This document shows, piece by piece, positions 1-10,148 of a stretch of DNA of 64,000 nucleotides. Location of the stretch: positions 2,360,484-2,424,483 of the forward strand of contig NZ_AP025523.1 of assembly GCF_027923555.1 (NCBI RefSeq), read 5' to 3'. Below the pieces are notes generated by a model that was not told the DNA's origin, made no database searches, and saw only the letters and a list, made by a program, of their open reading frames with translations. Both the position numbers and the translations under genes were made by a program. Source of the stretch: Vulcanimicrobium alpinum. GTDB lineage: Bacteria > Vulcanimicrobiota > Vulcanimicrobiia > Vulcanimicrobiales > Vulcanimicrobiaceae. Numbering within the stretch: position 1 is the first letter of the stretch; each line of letters starts with the position of its first letter.

Positions 1-1248
1 GATCCCCTGGAAGAGCCGCAGCATGTATGCCGACGCGAGCACGACCGGCAGCAGCGCGACGACGGCGGCGACGGTCCAGCCCGCCTTGAAGAGCCCGGTG
101 AGGATCAGAATCTCACCGGCGAAGCCGGCAAGTCCCGGGAGCCCGAGCGCTGCGAGCGCGCCGAGCATCAGCGCGCCGGCGAGCCGTGGGTTGCGCGCGC
201 CCAGCCCGCCGAGCCGGCGAAGATCGCGCGTCTCCTCGCGCATCTCGACCGCACCGAGCGTGAGAAAGAGCGCCGCGCTGAACAGCCCGTGCGCGACCAT
301 GTACACGACCGCACCGCTGTAGGCGAGCACCGACCCGCTGAAGCACGCCAGCAGGATCAAGCCGAGATGCGAGAGCGAGCTGTACGCGACGACGCGCTTC
401 GCGTCGCGCTGCGCGAGCGCGGCGAGCGCACCGTACACCAGCGCGATCGAACCGAGCACGAACATCAGCGTCTTCGCCTGCGCCATCTCCGGCGCGAGCA
501 GCGGCAGCGTGATCACGAGAAAGCCGTACAGACCGGCCTTCGACTGCACCGCCGAGACGACGGCGACCGCCGCCGGCGGCAGCTCGGCGTACGTGTCGGG
601 CATCCAGGTGTGGAACAGGAAGACCGGCGTCTTCACCAAGAACGCGAAGGCGAAGCCGGCAAAGATCCAGGTCCCCCATACCATCCCGATCGCCGGGTGC
701 GCGGCGGTGTTGCCGATCACGTCGGTCGACCCCGCGACGACGCCGAACGCCGCGGTCGCCAGCAGCAGCGCGAGCCCGCCGACGAGGTTGTAGATCAAAT
801 ATTTCCACGCGGCACGGGCGTGCGTGCTCGACCCGATCAGCACCAGGAAGACCGGGAGCAGCATCAAGTCCCAGAACAGCGCGAAGAGCAGCAGGTCCTT
901 AGCGAGGAACACGCCGTTCATCGCGCCCTGCAGGACGAGCAGTTGTGCGGCGAGTTCGCGTCCGCGGTCGCCGCGGATCGTCAGCACCGCGCTGAACGTC
1001 ACCACGGCGAGCAAGAGCACGAGCCAGTACGAGACGGGCCCGTAGCCGAGGTGGAACGACGCGTCGAACGGGCGCGCGAGCCAATGCAGCGAGGCGTCGG
1101 CGGCGTGCGGATCGGCGATGACCGCGACGACGCTCAGCCCGGCGATCACCGCCGCGGCGGCACGCGCCGCGTCGACGGCGCCGCGAGGCAACGCGTAGAG
1201 CCCCAGGCCGATCAGGATCGGAACGAGGACCAGCGCGACCGCGATCAT
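1..1248 (-). CDS. nuoM: NADH-quinone oxidoreductase subunit M (partial, 3' end off window)
   Basis: This is an antiporter-like proton-pumping membrane subunit of respiratory complex I. The frame reads open for 416 codons from an ATG at 1248 to the left edge, so the C-terminus is missing (the family is usually about 490-510 residues). Translation shows many hydrophobic segments and family-typical stretches: FLVKTPVFLFHTWMPDTYAE, a SKAGLYGFL-like motif, RVVAYSSLSHLGLI, and SAYMLRLFQG close to the edge. Its ATG overlaps the nuoL stop by 4 nt (ATGA), which indicates translational coupling. It is the last visible gene of the operon; nuoN would be expected further left. MnhD/HyfF-type relatives are unlikely given the complete nuo order upstream. 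Confidence 0.93.
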   Translation of the reverse strand, partial: MIAVALVLVPILIGLGLYALPRGAVDAARAAAAVIAGLSVVAVIADPHAADASLHWLARPFDASFHLGYGPVSYWLVLLLAVVTFSAVLTIRGDRGRELAAQLLVLQGAMNGVFLAKDLLLFALFWDLMLLPVFLVLIGSSTHARAAWKYLIYNLVGGLALLLATAAFGVVAGSTDVIGNTAAHPAIGMVWGTWIFAGFAFAFLVKTPVFLFHTWMPDTYAELPPAAVAVVSAVQSKAGLYGFLVITLPLLAPEMAQAKTLMFVLGSIALVYGALAALAQRDAKRVVAYSSLSHLGLILLACFSGSVLAYSGAVVYMVAHGLFSAALFLTLGAVEMREETRDLRRLGGLGARNPRLAGALMLGALAALGLPGLAGFAGEILILTGLFKAGWTVAAVVALLPVVLASAYMLRLFQGI

Positions 1249-3203
1249 CGGCCTGCTCCCGCATAGGCGAACCAGGTGTAGTACGCGACGAAGCACAGCA
1301 CGCCGAACACCAGCGAGAGCGCGTACGTGCGGACCAGCCCGGTCTGGAAACTGCGGAACAGATGGCCCAGCCACTGCGCGGAGATCGCGGTCTCGCGCAC
1401 CGCGCCGTCGAGGATCTGCGGATCGAGGACGCGGTCGATCAGCGCGCCGAGCGCGCGCGCCGGCCGCACCAGCAGCGCATCGTATGCCGCGTCGAAGTAG
1501 TATGCGTTCACGAGGATCGCCGGCACGCGGATCGTCTCGGTGCGCAGGCGGGCGACCGCATCGCGGAGCGCTGCCGGCGCGGCGAAGCGCAGGTAGGCGA
1601 TTGCGAAGCCGATCAGCACGACGAGGAACACGACGATCGTCGACGCCGTCTCGGACAGGGCCGGAGCGGCGGCCGCCGCGGGATGCGGAAAGAAATCGCC
1701 CCAGTAGCGCAGCCACGGACTGCGTTCGCCGCCGGCGTCAAGCCAGCCGATCAGCACCGTCGGCACCATCAGCACCGCGACCGGTGCGGCCATCAGCCAC
1801 GACGGCGCGTGCTGGTGCGGTTCTTCTTCCTCTGCGTGACGACCCGACGAGGCCGCGGTGCCGGCGAACTCCGGATGCCGGATCCCCAGATCGGAAGGAT
1901 CGACGCCGCCGCGATACGCGCCGAAGAACGTGACGAACAGCAGCCGGAACATGTAATACGCGGTGATGCCGGCGGTGAGCACGCCGATCGCATACAGCCA
2001 CGGACGTCCGGCCGCGAACGTCGAGTACACGACGTCGTCCTTGCTGAAGAAACCGCTGAAGCCGGGGACGCCGCAGATCGCGAGGACGCCGATCAGCATC
2101 GCGAGGTACGCGAACGGGAGCCGCGTGCGCAGCCCGCCCATCCGGCGCACGTCCTGCTCGTCGGCGAGCGCGTGAATGATGATCCCCGAGCCCAGGAACA
2201 GCTGCGCCTTGAAGAACGCATGCGTCAGGAAGTGAAAGACCCCGGCATCGAACGCGCCGACGCCGACGGCCATGATCATGTAGCCGATCTGCGACATCGT
2301 CGAATAGGCCAGGATGCGCTTGATGTCCCATTGCACGCAGCCGAGAATGGCGCCGGCGAGCGCGGTGAGCGCGCCGATCACGCCGACCAGGCTGCGCGCA
2401 TCGGCCGACGCGCTCCACAGCGGCGCGAAGCGCGCGACCAAGTAGACGCCGGCGGTCACCATCGTCGCGGCGTGGATGAGCGCGGAGACCGGCGTCGGAC
2501 CCTCCATCGCATCGGGGAGCCACGTGTGGAGCGGCAGCTGCGCCGATTTCGCCGCGCAGCCGATGAACAGCCCGAGGCAGACGAGGAACAGTTCTTGCTG
2601 GGTGAACGCCGTCGTCGCGCTGCCCAGGACGCGCTCGTATCCGATCTGTCCGGTCTTCGCGACGATCAGGAAGATCGCGTACATGATCCCGACGTCGCCG
2701 ACGACGTTCATCACGAACGCTTTGCGCGCCGCCGCGACCGCCGACGGCTTGAAGAACCAGAAGCCGATCAAAAAGTACGAGGCGACGCCGACGAGTCCCC
2801 AGCCGACGAGCAGTCCGATCACGTTGTCGCTGAGGACCAGCGTCAGCATGGCGAACACGAAGAAGTTCATGTACGCGAAGAAGCGCGCGAACGCGCGGTC
2901 GCCGTCCATGTATCCGATCGAGTAGACGTGGATGAGGAAACCGACGCCGGTGATGATCAGCGTCCACACCAGCGAGAGGCGGTCCAGCTGCAGGCCGAAG
3001 TTCCACCCCGCGAGCCACGAGACCAGCGGGAGGTGCAGCCCCGTCCCCGTCACCGCGTCGCCCCACAGCACGCACGTCGCCGCGAACGGGACGCCGACGA
3101 GCGCCGAACCGATCGGCCCGGCCCACGATTTGAGCTGCGGCCCGAACGACCACAGGACCAGCGCGCCGACCAGCGGCAGCAGCCAAACCAGATAGAGCAG
3201 CAT
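1245..3203 (-). CDS. nuoL: NADH-quinone oxidoreductase subunit L
   Basis: 652 residues, the usual length for NuoL, the distal proton-translocating antiporter-like subunit of complex I with a long lateral amphipathic helix. The sequence is almost all transmembrane. Diagnostic stretches include VGWGLVGVASYFLIGFW, KSAQLPLHTWLPDAMEGPTP, VSALIHAATMVTAG and ILAYSTMSQIGYM, with the family's conserved lysine, histidine and glutamate positions. A His/Glu-rich hydrophilic loop (around residues 450-465, HAEEEEPHQH) separates the conserved core from the C-terminal lateral-helix region. The start is 2 nt downstream of the nuoK stop, and nuoM overlaps its 3' end. Confidence 0.97.
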   Translation of the reverse strand: MLLYLVWLLPLVGALVLWSFGPQLKSWAGPIGSALVGVPFAATCVLWGDAVTGTGLHLPLVSWLAGWNFGLQLDRLSLVWTLIITGVGFLIHVYSIGYMDGDRAFARFFAYMNFFVFAMLTLVLSDNVIGLLVGWGLVGVASYFLIGFWFFKPSAVAAARKAFVMNVVGDVGIMYAIFLIVAKTGQIGYERVLGSATTAFTQQELFLVCLGLFIGCAAKSAQLPLHTWLPDAMEGPTPVSALIHAATMVTAGVYLVARFAPLWSASADARSLVGVIGALTALAGAILGCVQWDIKRILAYSTMSQIGYMIMAVGVGAFDAGVFHFLTHAFFKAQLFLGSGIIIHALADEQDVRRMGGLRTRLPFAYLAMLIGVLAICGVPGFSGFFSKDDVVYSTFAAGRPWLYAIGVLTAGITAYYMFRLLFVTFFGAYRGGVDPSDLGIRHPEFAGTAASSGRHAEEEEPHQHAPSWLMAAPVAVLMVPTVLIGWLDAGGERSPWLRYWGDFFPHPAAAAAPALSETASTIVVFLVVLIGFAIAYLRFAAPAALRDAVARLRTETIRVPAILVNAYYFDAAYDALLVRPARALGALIDRVLDPQILDGAVRETAISAQWLGHLFRSFQTGLVRTYALSLVFGVLCFVAYYTWFAYAGAGR

Positions 3204-3205
3204 CG

Positions 3206-3511
3206 TCAGCCCCGGAGCGCCGCGACTTCGTCGACGTCGACGTGCGGCGTGCGGCGGAAGGTGACCGCGACGATCGCGAGACCGATCGCGGCTTCCGCCG
3301 CGGCGACGGTGATCACGAGGAACGCGAAGATATGGCCATCGATGTTCGACCAGACGCGCGCGAACGTGACGAACGCCAGATTCGCGGCGTTGAAGAGCAG
3401 TTCGATCGACATCAGCATGATCAGCGGATTGCGCCGCACGATCACGCCGACGACGCCGATGAAGAACAGCACCGCCGAGAGCGCGATGTACTGCTCGGGC
3501 GCGATGCTCAT
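3206..3511 (-). CDS. nuoK: NADH-quinone oxidoreductase subunit K
   Basis: 101 residues, the typical NuoK size, with three predicted transmembrane helices. It is a core membrane subunit of complex I carrying membrane-embedded glutamates in the proton path. These are visible in the MSIELLFNAANL segment and in the VAAAEAAIGLAIV segment of the third helix. It overlaps the end of nuoJ by 4 nt and lies 2 nt before nuoL, in the standard nuoJ-K-L order. Confidence 0.96.
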   Translation of the reverse strand: MSIAPEQYIALSAVLFFIGVVGVIVRRNPLIMLMSIELLFNAANLAFVTFARVWSNIDGHIFAFLVITVAAAEAAIGLAIVAVTFRRTPHVDVDEVAALRG

Positions 3512-4101
3512 CGCGGCACCCGCGCGATCGGCTTGACGATCGGCTCGCGCTCGATCGCGCGCCGCTTCTTGCGGCGCGGGACGCCGCCGGGACCTTCGTC
3601 GCCGGCGATCAGCACGACGCCGATCACGCTGACCATCAGTACGAACGCGGTGACTTCGAACGGCAGCAGGTTCGTGGTGAACAGCGACGCCCCGAAACTC
3701 GCGACGCTCCCGAACACGCCCGCGTCACCGGTCGCGCCGCCCGGCGCGGCGCCCGCGTGAATCCCGGACCGGATCGCGGTCACGACGATCGCTCCAAGCG
3801 CGAGCACGCCGAACACCGCGGCCGGGATCCCGATCCCGCGCGCCCTGTTGGGCCCCACGTCGAACGGCGTGACGCCGCTCGAGAGCAGCGCGATGACGAA
3901 CACGAAGAGGATCAGGATCGCCCCGCTGTACACGACGATCTGCATCACCGCCAAAAACTCGGCCTGCAGCGTCAGATACATCGCCGCGAGCGCGATGAAG
4001 TTCCCGAGCAGACCGACGACGGAGTACACCGGCTTCTTCGCGCTAATCACGAATACGGCGCTCGCGATCATCAGAATCGCGAGGATCCAAAACTCGATCA
4101 C
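3508..4101 (-). CDS. nuoJ: NADH-quinone oxidoreductase subunit J
   Basis: 197 residues with five hydrophobic helices. It is the NuoJ/ND6-like core membrane subunit of complex I. The family-typical segment YLTLQAEFLAVMQIVVYSGA around residues 42-61 is clear, followed by the helix ILILFVFVIALL. The C-terminus is basic (RRKKRRAIEREP). It sits between nuoI and nuoK with 4-nt ATGA-type overlaps on both sides. Confidence 0.95.
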   Translation of the reverse strand: MIEFWILAILMIASAVFVISAKKPVYSVVGLLGNFIALAAMYLTLQAEFLAVMQIVVYSGAILILFVFVIALLSSGVTPFDVGPNRARGIGIPAAVFGVLALGAIVVTAIRSGIHAGAAPGGATGDAGVFGSVASFGASLFTTNLLPFEVTAFVLMVSVIGVVLIAGDEGPGGVPRRKKRRAIEREPIVKPIARVPR

Positions 4102-4733
4102 GCGTCACCTTGTTCGGTCGACGGGCTCGGGGAGCGAAGGGCCGCCAGTCCCCGCCGCTGATCTTTGAGGATGTGCCCGCGATTCGTCGCCTCGTACCCC
4201 GCCGCGATATCGACGGTGTCCTTTGCGCGCGCCACGCTCCCGAGATCCGCCGGGATCCCGTTCGGCCGCTCGTCGGGCGCCGTTCCGACGCCGGCCTCCG
4301 GCGGCACGAGCAGCCGGTCTTTGGCGTACACGAACGCGCCGCGCCGGTAGTCGGCCATCTCGAAGCGCGGCGTCAGCACGATCGCGTCGGTCGGACACGC
4401 CTCCTCGCAGAGGCCGCAGAAAATGCAACGCAGCTCGTCGATCTCGTAGCGCGCCGCGTAGCGTTCGCCCGGCGACCGCCGGTCCTCCGGCGTGTTTTCG
4501 GCACCGATCACCGTGATCGCGTTCGCCGGGCACGAGATCGAGCAGAGTTCGCAGCCGATGCAGCGCTCTTTCCCGTCGTCGTAGCGCCGCAGTTCGTGCA
4601 GGCCGTGAAAGCGCGGCGCGTGCTGCTTCTTCACCGACGGATACTCGATCGTCGGCTTCTTCTTGAACGCGTAGCTGAACGTCGTCGAGAAGCCGCGGAA
4701 GAGCGCTCCGACGTTGAAGAGATTCTTACGCAT
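4098..4733 (-). CDS. nuoI: NADH-quinone oxidoreductase subunit I (2x[4Fe-4S])
   Basis: 211 residues. NuoI carries clusters N6a and N6b and passes electrons towards NuoB at the membrane arm interface. Two ferredoxin motifs are visible, CIGCELCSISCP and CIFCGLCEEACP, each followed by a proline-containing turn. The N-terminal LFRGFSTTFSYAFKKKPTIEYP region is typical of NuoI. The C-terminal 60 residues are a variable tail. The gene overlaps the 3' end of nuoH by 8 nt and nuoJ by 4 nt. Confidence 0.96.
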   Translation of the reverse strand: MRKNLFNVGALFRGFSTTFSYAFKKKPTIEYPSVKKQHAPRFHGLHELRRYDDGKERCIGCELCSISCPANAITVIGAENTPEDRRSPGERYAARYEIDELRCIFCGLCEEACPTDAIVLTPRFEMADYRRGAFVYAKDRLLVPPEAGVGTAPDERPNGIPADLGSVARAKDTVDIAAGYEATNRGHILKDQRRGLAALRSPSPSTEQGDA

Positions 4734-5745
4734 GGGCGGGCCACAGGGCGACGGCGACGGCCGTCAGGATCAGGTTGAGGGTCGCGACCGGCAAGAGCAC
4801 CTTCCAGCCGAAGTCCATCAGCCGGTCGTAGCGGAAGCGCGGCAGCGTCGTGCGCAGCCAGATGTAAAAGAACAAGAACGCCCCGGCTTTGATGAGGAAC
4901 CACAGCAAACCGATGACGCCGTCCGAGGGTAGCCCGGGGATCGGCGAGTTCCAACCGCCCAGGAACAGCAGCGTCGCCAGACACGACACGGTGATCATGT
5001 TGAGGTACTCGGCGATGAAGAACAGTCCGAAGCGCAGGCCGGAGTATTCGGTGTGGAAGCCGCCGACGAGTTCGGTCTCGGCTTCGACGAGATCGAACGG
5101 CGCACGATTCGTCTCGGCGACCGCGGTGATCACGTAGATGACGAAACCGATGATCTGGGGGATCACGAACCACAGTTTCAGCTGCGAGTGCACGATGTCG
5201 CCCAGCGCCGTCGAACCGGCCAGGATCAGCACGCCGATCACCGACATCGACATCGAGAGCTCGTACGAGATCATCTGCGCGGTCGAGCGGACGGATCCGA
5301 GCAGCGGAAACTTCGAGCCGGACGACCAGCCGGCCAGCGAGATCCCGTAGACGCCGATCGAGGTCAGCGCGAAGACGAAGAGGATCCCGGCGTTGACGTT
5401 GCCGACGGACCACAGCGTTCCGTCCTTGCTCGCCGAAAACGGGATGATCGCGAAGGTTCCCATCGCGGTGATCAGCGAGATGAACGGCGCGAGCCGATAG
5501 ATCACCGGATCGGCCGTCTCCGGCGTGAGATCTTCTTTGAAGATCATCTTCACCGCGTCGGCGGCAGGCTGCAGCATCCCCCACGGTCCGACACGGTTGG
5601 GTCCCGGACGCAGCTGCATCCAGCCCATGATCTTGCGTTCGAAGAGCATCGAGTACGCGAACGTCGTGATCACGACGAACAGGACGATCGCGGCTTTGAT
5701 CGTGACGATCAGCCAGATCGGCACGGCGTTGAGCGCGTCGATCAC
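4726..5745 (-). CDS. nuoH: NADH-quinone oxidoreductase subunit H
   Basis: 339 residues with eight or nine predicted membrane helices. NuoH forms the quinone-binding cavity together with NuoB and NuoD. Family hallmarks are visible: ERKIMGWMQLRPGPNRVGPW near residues 36-55, a PFDLVEAETELVGGFHTEYSG segment rich in acidic residues, and a terminal arginine-rich stretch LRTTLPRFRYDRLM. Length and motif order are normal. It overlaps nuoG by 4 nt. Confidence 0.97.
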   Translation of the reverse strand: MIDALNAVPIWLIVTIKAAIVLFVVITTFAYSMLFERKIMGWMQLRPGPNRVGPWGMLQPAADAVKMIFKEDLTPETADPVIYRLAPFISLITAMGTFAIIPFSASKDGTLWSVGNVNAGILFVFALTSIGVYGISLAGWSSGSKFPLLGSVRSTAQMISYELSMSMSVIGVLILAGSTALGDIVHSQLKLWFVIPQIIGFVIYVITAVAETNRAPFDLVEAETELVGGFHTEYSGLRFGLFFIAEYLNMITVSCLATLLFLGGWNSPIPGLPSDGVIGLLWFLIKAGAFLFFYIWLRTTLPRFRYDRLMDFGWKVLLPVATLNLILTAVAVALWPAHA

Positions 5746-7964
5746 GCGGGCACCAGAGCCTTCTGCACCTTCACCGAGCCGGCGCCGCCCAGGACGTTGA
5801 GCGGTGCCGCGACGATCCCGTCGACCAGCGCGACCGCATCTTCCGGGACGCGCGGATCCAGGACCGCACTCAGTCCGCGCACGACGTTCCCGTCGCCTGC
5901 GTCAGCCTGCAGTTCGTCGCCGTCGCCGACCCCGAGGGCGTGGGCGGTCGCCGGGTGCAGCGCCGCCCGCGGCGCCGTGCGCAGTTCGGCGACCCGCGCG
6001 TCGAACGCAAGGGTTCCGCCGCCGGTGAAGATCGCGGCTTGGCGGATCACGCGCAGGCGGCTGGCGGGGACCGGTGCGAGTGCCGGCGGGCCGGCCGCAT
6101 CGGGCGCGAACGCCGGCGGGGTGCGGACGAGGTCGCGGACCGCCGCCTCCATCGCCTCGACGCCGGGGAGCGCGACGCCGAGCGCCTCGGCGAGCATCAC
6201 GAGCACGTCGCCGTCGGCGAGGACGCCGTCGGGCGGCCGCACCGCGCCCGTCACCGGGAGGACGTCGCCGGCGAGATCGGTCGTCGTCCCGGTCTTCTCG
6301 AACGCGCTGCACACCGGCAGGACCAGGTTCGCGAACTCGGCCGTCTCGGTGAGGAACAGGTCGGTGACGACGACGAACGGCGTCGCGCGCAGCGCCGCTT
6401 CGACGAGCGCGCGATCGGGGAAGCGCAGCATCGGGTTCGCGCCGAGGATCGCCAGGACGCCGAGCTTCCCGTCGCGCGCCGCTTCGAGCATCGCGCGCGT
6501 GTTGAGGCCGCCGTTGACGGGACGCATCCCCACCGCGTCGGCGCCGCGGCCGTTGGGCTCTTCGGGGAGCACGTAGCGCAGCGCATCGGCGAGTTCCATC
6601 AGAGGGGCGGTCAACGCAGGACCGTCGGGGAGCATCACGCCGTCCCAGATCATCGCGACGCGGCCGGGCTTCTCGCCGAGCGCGACGCGGAGCTCCTCGG
6701 CGTTCGTCGCGCGCGTTTCGGCGACGAAGCTGTTCGCCGGGTGGTCGCCGACGGAGATCAACCGCGCGCCGCGCTGCGCGACCGCTTTCCGGATGCGCAA
6801 ATCGAAGACCGGGGCGAGCTGCGAAGGCGGCCGGCCCAGCGTGACGATCGTGTCGGCGTTCTCCAGATCGACGTGCGACGCGAAGGAGTCGTGATGGACG
6901 ACCGTCTGCGCGCCGACGCGATGGTCGAGGTTCTTCACGCCGATCGCGCGGTGGACGAACGCGGCGAGATACGCCTCTTCGTTCAGCAGCCGGCCGCCGC
7001 CGATGACGCCCGCCGCCGTGCCGGCCTTCTTCAGCTCGGCCGCCCACAGCGCGATCGCGTCGTCCCAGCCGATCTGCATCCACGCGCCGTCCTGCTTGAG
7101 CAGCGGCTGGGTGATGCGGCGCTCGTCGTTGACGAAGCCGATGTTGTAGCGGCCGCGATCGCACAGCCAAGCGTCGGAGATCGCGTCGTCTTCCTCGACG
7201 CTCATCGTGCGCAGCAGCGTGTTGCCGCGCTCGTCGACGTGCATCTGGCAGCCGACGGCGCACTGCGTGCAGGTCGTCGTCGTGCGATGGTTGTCCCACG
7301 GGCGCGAGCGGAAGCGATACGTCTTCGACGTAAGCGCGCCGACCGGACACAGCTCGGTGACGTTTCCGGTGAAGTCGGAGACGAACGGCTTGCCGCTCGC
7401 GGTCGCGATGATCGTGTGCGCGCCGCGATCTTCGGTGCGCAGCGAGGCCTCGCGGGTGATGATCTGATCGAAGCGGACGCAGCGCTGGCAGACGATGCAG
7501 CGCTCTTCGTCGAGCACGATCGTCGGACCGAGGTCGACGGCCTTCGGCTTCGCGGTCTTCGCGTCGATCATCCGCGACGCGCCCTGACCGTACGCCATCG
7601 CGTAGTCCTGCAGATCGCACTCGCCGCCCTTATCGCAGATCGGACAGTCCAGCGGATGGTTGAGCAGGAAGAACTCGAGGATCGCGCGCCGTCCGTCGTC
7701 GACCTTCGGATTGGTCGTGTGGACCTTCATCCCGTCGGCGACGACGGTGTTGCACGCGATCTGCAGCTTCGGCATCCCCTCGATCTCGACGAGGCAGATG
7801 CGGCACAGCCCCGCGGGGCCGAGCTTCTCGTGATAGCAGTAGACCGGGATCTCGCGCTGGATCGACCTCGCCGCTTCGACCAGCAGCGTCCCCTTCGGGA
7901 CCCGCACGTCGATCCCGTCGATTGAGACGGTGACGAGATCGGTCTGCGGAACGGTGGCGGACAC
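5742..7964 (-). CDS. nuoG: NADH-quinone oxidoreductase subunit G
   Basis: 740 residues with a GTG start. NuoG is the large peripheral iron-sulfur subunit. The N-terminal [2Fe-2S] ferredoxin domain has cysteines in CYHEKLGPAGLCRICLVE and the ACNTVV loop. It is followed by the His/Cys motif HPLDCPICDKGGECDLQDYA, the motif CIVCQRCVRF, and a CTQCAVGC motif that resembles the extra N7-type cluster. The rest is a molybdopterin-oxidoreductase-like fold without obvious cofactor chemistry. The GTG shares one nucleotide with the stop of the preceding 33-codon membrane ORF. Confidence 0.96.
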   Translation of the reverse strand: MSATVPQTDLVTVSIDGIDVRVPKGTLLVEAARSIQREIPVYCYHEKLGPAGLCRICLVEIEGMPKLQIACNTVVADGMKVHTTNPKVDDGRRAILEFFLLNHPLDCPICDKGGECDLQDYAMAYGQGASRMIDAKTAKPKAVDLGPTIVLDEERCIVCQRCVRFDQIITREASLRTEDRGAHTIIATASGKPFVSDFTGNVTELCPVGALTSKTYRFRSRPWDNHRTTTTCTQCAVGCQMHVDERGNTLLRTMSVEEDDAISDAWLCDRGRYNIGFVNDERRITQPLLKQDGAWMQIGWDDAIALWAAELKKAGTAAGVIGGGRLLNEEAYLAAFVHRAIGVKNLDHRVGAQTVVHHDSFASHVDLENADTIVTLGRPPSQLAPVFDLRIRKAVAQRGARLISVGDHPANSFVAETRATNAEELRVALGEKPGRVAMIWDGVMLPDGPALTAPLMELADALRYVLPEEPNGRGADAVGMRPVNGGLNTRAMLEAARDGKLGVLAILGANPMLRFPDRALVEAALRATPFVVVTDLFLTETAEFANLVLPVCSAFEKTGTTTDLAGDVLPVTGAVRPPDGVLADGDVLVMLAEALGVALPGVEAMEAAVRDLVRTPPAFAPDAAGPPALAPVPASRLRVIRQAAIFTGGGTLAFDARVAELRTAPRAALHPATAHALGVGDGDELQADAGDGNVVRGLSAVLDPRVPEDAVALVDGIVAAPLNVLGGAGSVKVQKALVPA

Positions 7965-8061
7965 TAATGTTCTCTCCGGAGCGAGCGCGCGATGAGGAAG
8001 ACCAGCGTCAGTCCCGCGGCCGCGCCGATGACGAAGTGGTACGCGTTCGCCGCGACGTCGT

Positions 8062-8065
<4 letters not shown>
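7964..8065 (-). CDS. 33-aa single-pass membrane microprotein inside the nuo operon
   Basis: The ATG at 8065 overlaps the nuoF stop by 4 nt (ATGA), and its TAG shares one base with the GTG of nuoG. A 33-codon frame therefore fits exactly between the two genes. The translation has a polar N-terminus (MNDVAANAYH), one hydrophobic helix of about 18 residues (FVIGAAAGLTLVFLIARS) and a basic end (LRREH), a typical small single-pass membrane protein. The positive C-terminus predicts an N-out orientation. I know of no standard nuo subunit at this place. Coupling on both sides argues for real translation with complex I. It could instead be a short coupling peptide with no product function. Confidence 0.6.
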
Positions 8066-9339
<1,274 letters not shown>

Positions 9340-9341
9340 GA

Positions 9342-10148
9342 CTAGTGGTGTCCGTCCTCCGCGAGTTCGGGGCGCAGCGTCGTCTCGTGCACGAGCCGTT
9401 CGTCGGAACGGACCTCGTAGCGCGGCTTGCCGACGATCAGATCGAACATCTTCAGCCCGCTCGGATCGCCGATGCCGCCGGCGTTGTTGGGGTCGGAGAC
9501 GCCGCGCGCGCCGGGCGCCTTCCGGCCGTGATTGTTGTCGACGCGCCACGTCCGTACGGGCCGCGCCGTCTGCACCAGCGGTGCGATCTCGTACGTCCCG
9601 GCGCGCATCGCGTCGATCATCGCGTCGATTTTCTCGCGGGTGAGGTCGTAGACGAACTCGAGGTTGACCTGCGCGCACGGCGCGCGGTCGCACGCCGCGA
9701 GGCACTCGACCTCTTCATACGAGAAGACTCCGTCATCGGTCGTCTCGAGATGACCGATCCCAAGGCGCTCGCGCGCGTAGTCCATGATCTCCGCCGCGCC
9801 GTTGAGCAGGCACGAGAGGTTGCGGCAGATCTGCACCATGTATTTGCCGACCGGCTTGCGGAACAGCAGGGTGTAGAACGAGATCGTGGACTCGACCGTC
9901 GCTTCCGTCTCACCGACGAGGTGCGCGATCGCGGCCTGCGCGTCGGCGCTCACGTAGCCTTCGTGATCCTGGAAGAGCTGCGCGAGCGGGATCAGCGCGG
10001 ATCGCTTCTCCTCGTACTGCGCGATTAGCGCGGCGATCTCGGGCTGAAGCCGCGCGTAGAGCGCGTCGAACGCGTTCCCCTCGCGCACGGCGAACGGCGA
10101 CCACGGCGCCGCGGCGGGCGTATCTCCATCCAGCGGAGCGATCGACAT
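9342..10148 (-). CDS. nuoE: NADH-quinone oxidoreductase subunit E, with long C-terminal tail
   Basis: 268 residues. NuoE is the thioredoxin-fold [2Fe-2S] (N1a) subunit. Its four ligands are visible as CRNLSC (C-x4-C) and CLAAC (C-x3-C). The family is commonly 160-180 residues, so this copy carries roughly 85 extra residues after the core (TARPVRTWRVDNNHGRKAPG onwards), ending AEDGHH. This tail looks poorly structured. The ATG at 10148 overlaps the nuoD stop by one base (TGATG). Confidence 0.94.
   Translation of the reverse strand: MSIAPLDGDTPAAAPWSPFAVREGNAFDALYARLQPEIAALIAQYEEKRSALIPLAQLFQDHEGYVSADAQAAIAHLVGETEATVESTISFYTLLFRKPVGKYMVQICRNLSCLLNGAAEIMDYARERLGIGHLETTDDGVFSYEEVECLAACDRAPCAQVNLEFVYDLTREKIDAMIDAMRAGTYEIAPLVQTARPVRTWRVDNNHGRKAPGARGVSDPNNAGGIGDPSGLKMFDLIVGKPRYEVRSDERLVHETTLRPELAEDGHH

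Noticed and set aside
1362-3536. Long plus-strand frame over nuoL/nuoK
   Set aside because: Repetitive His/Arg/Asp composition and complete agreement of the minus strand with NuoL and NuoK.
5940-7925. Long open frame antisense to nuoG
   Set aside because: Same GC-driven shadow pattern; nuoG carries all Fe-S motifs in the other strand.
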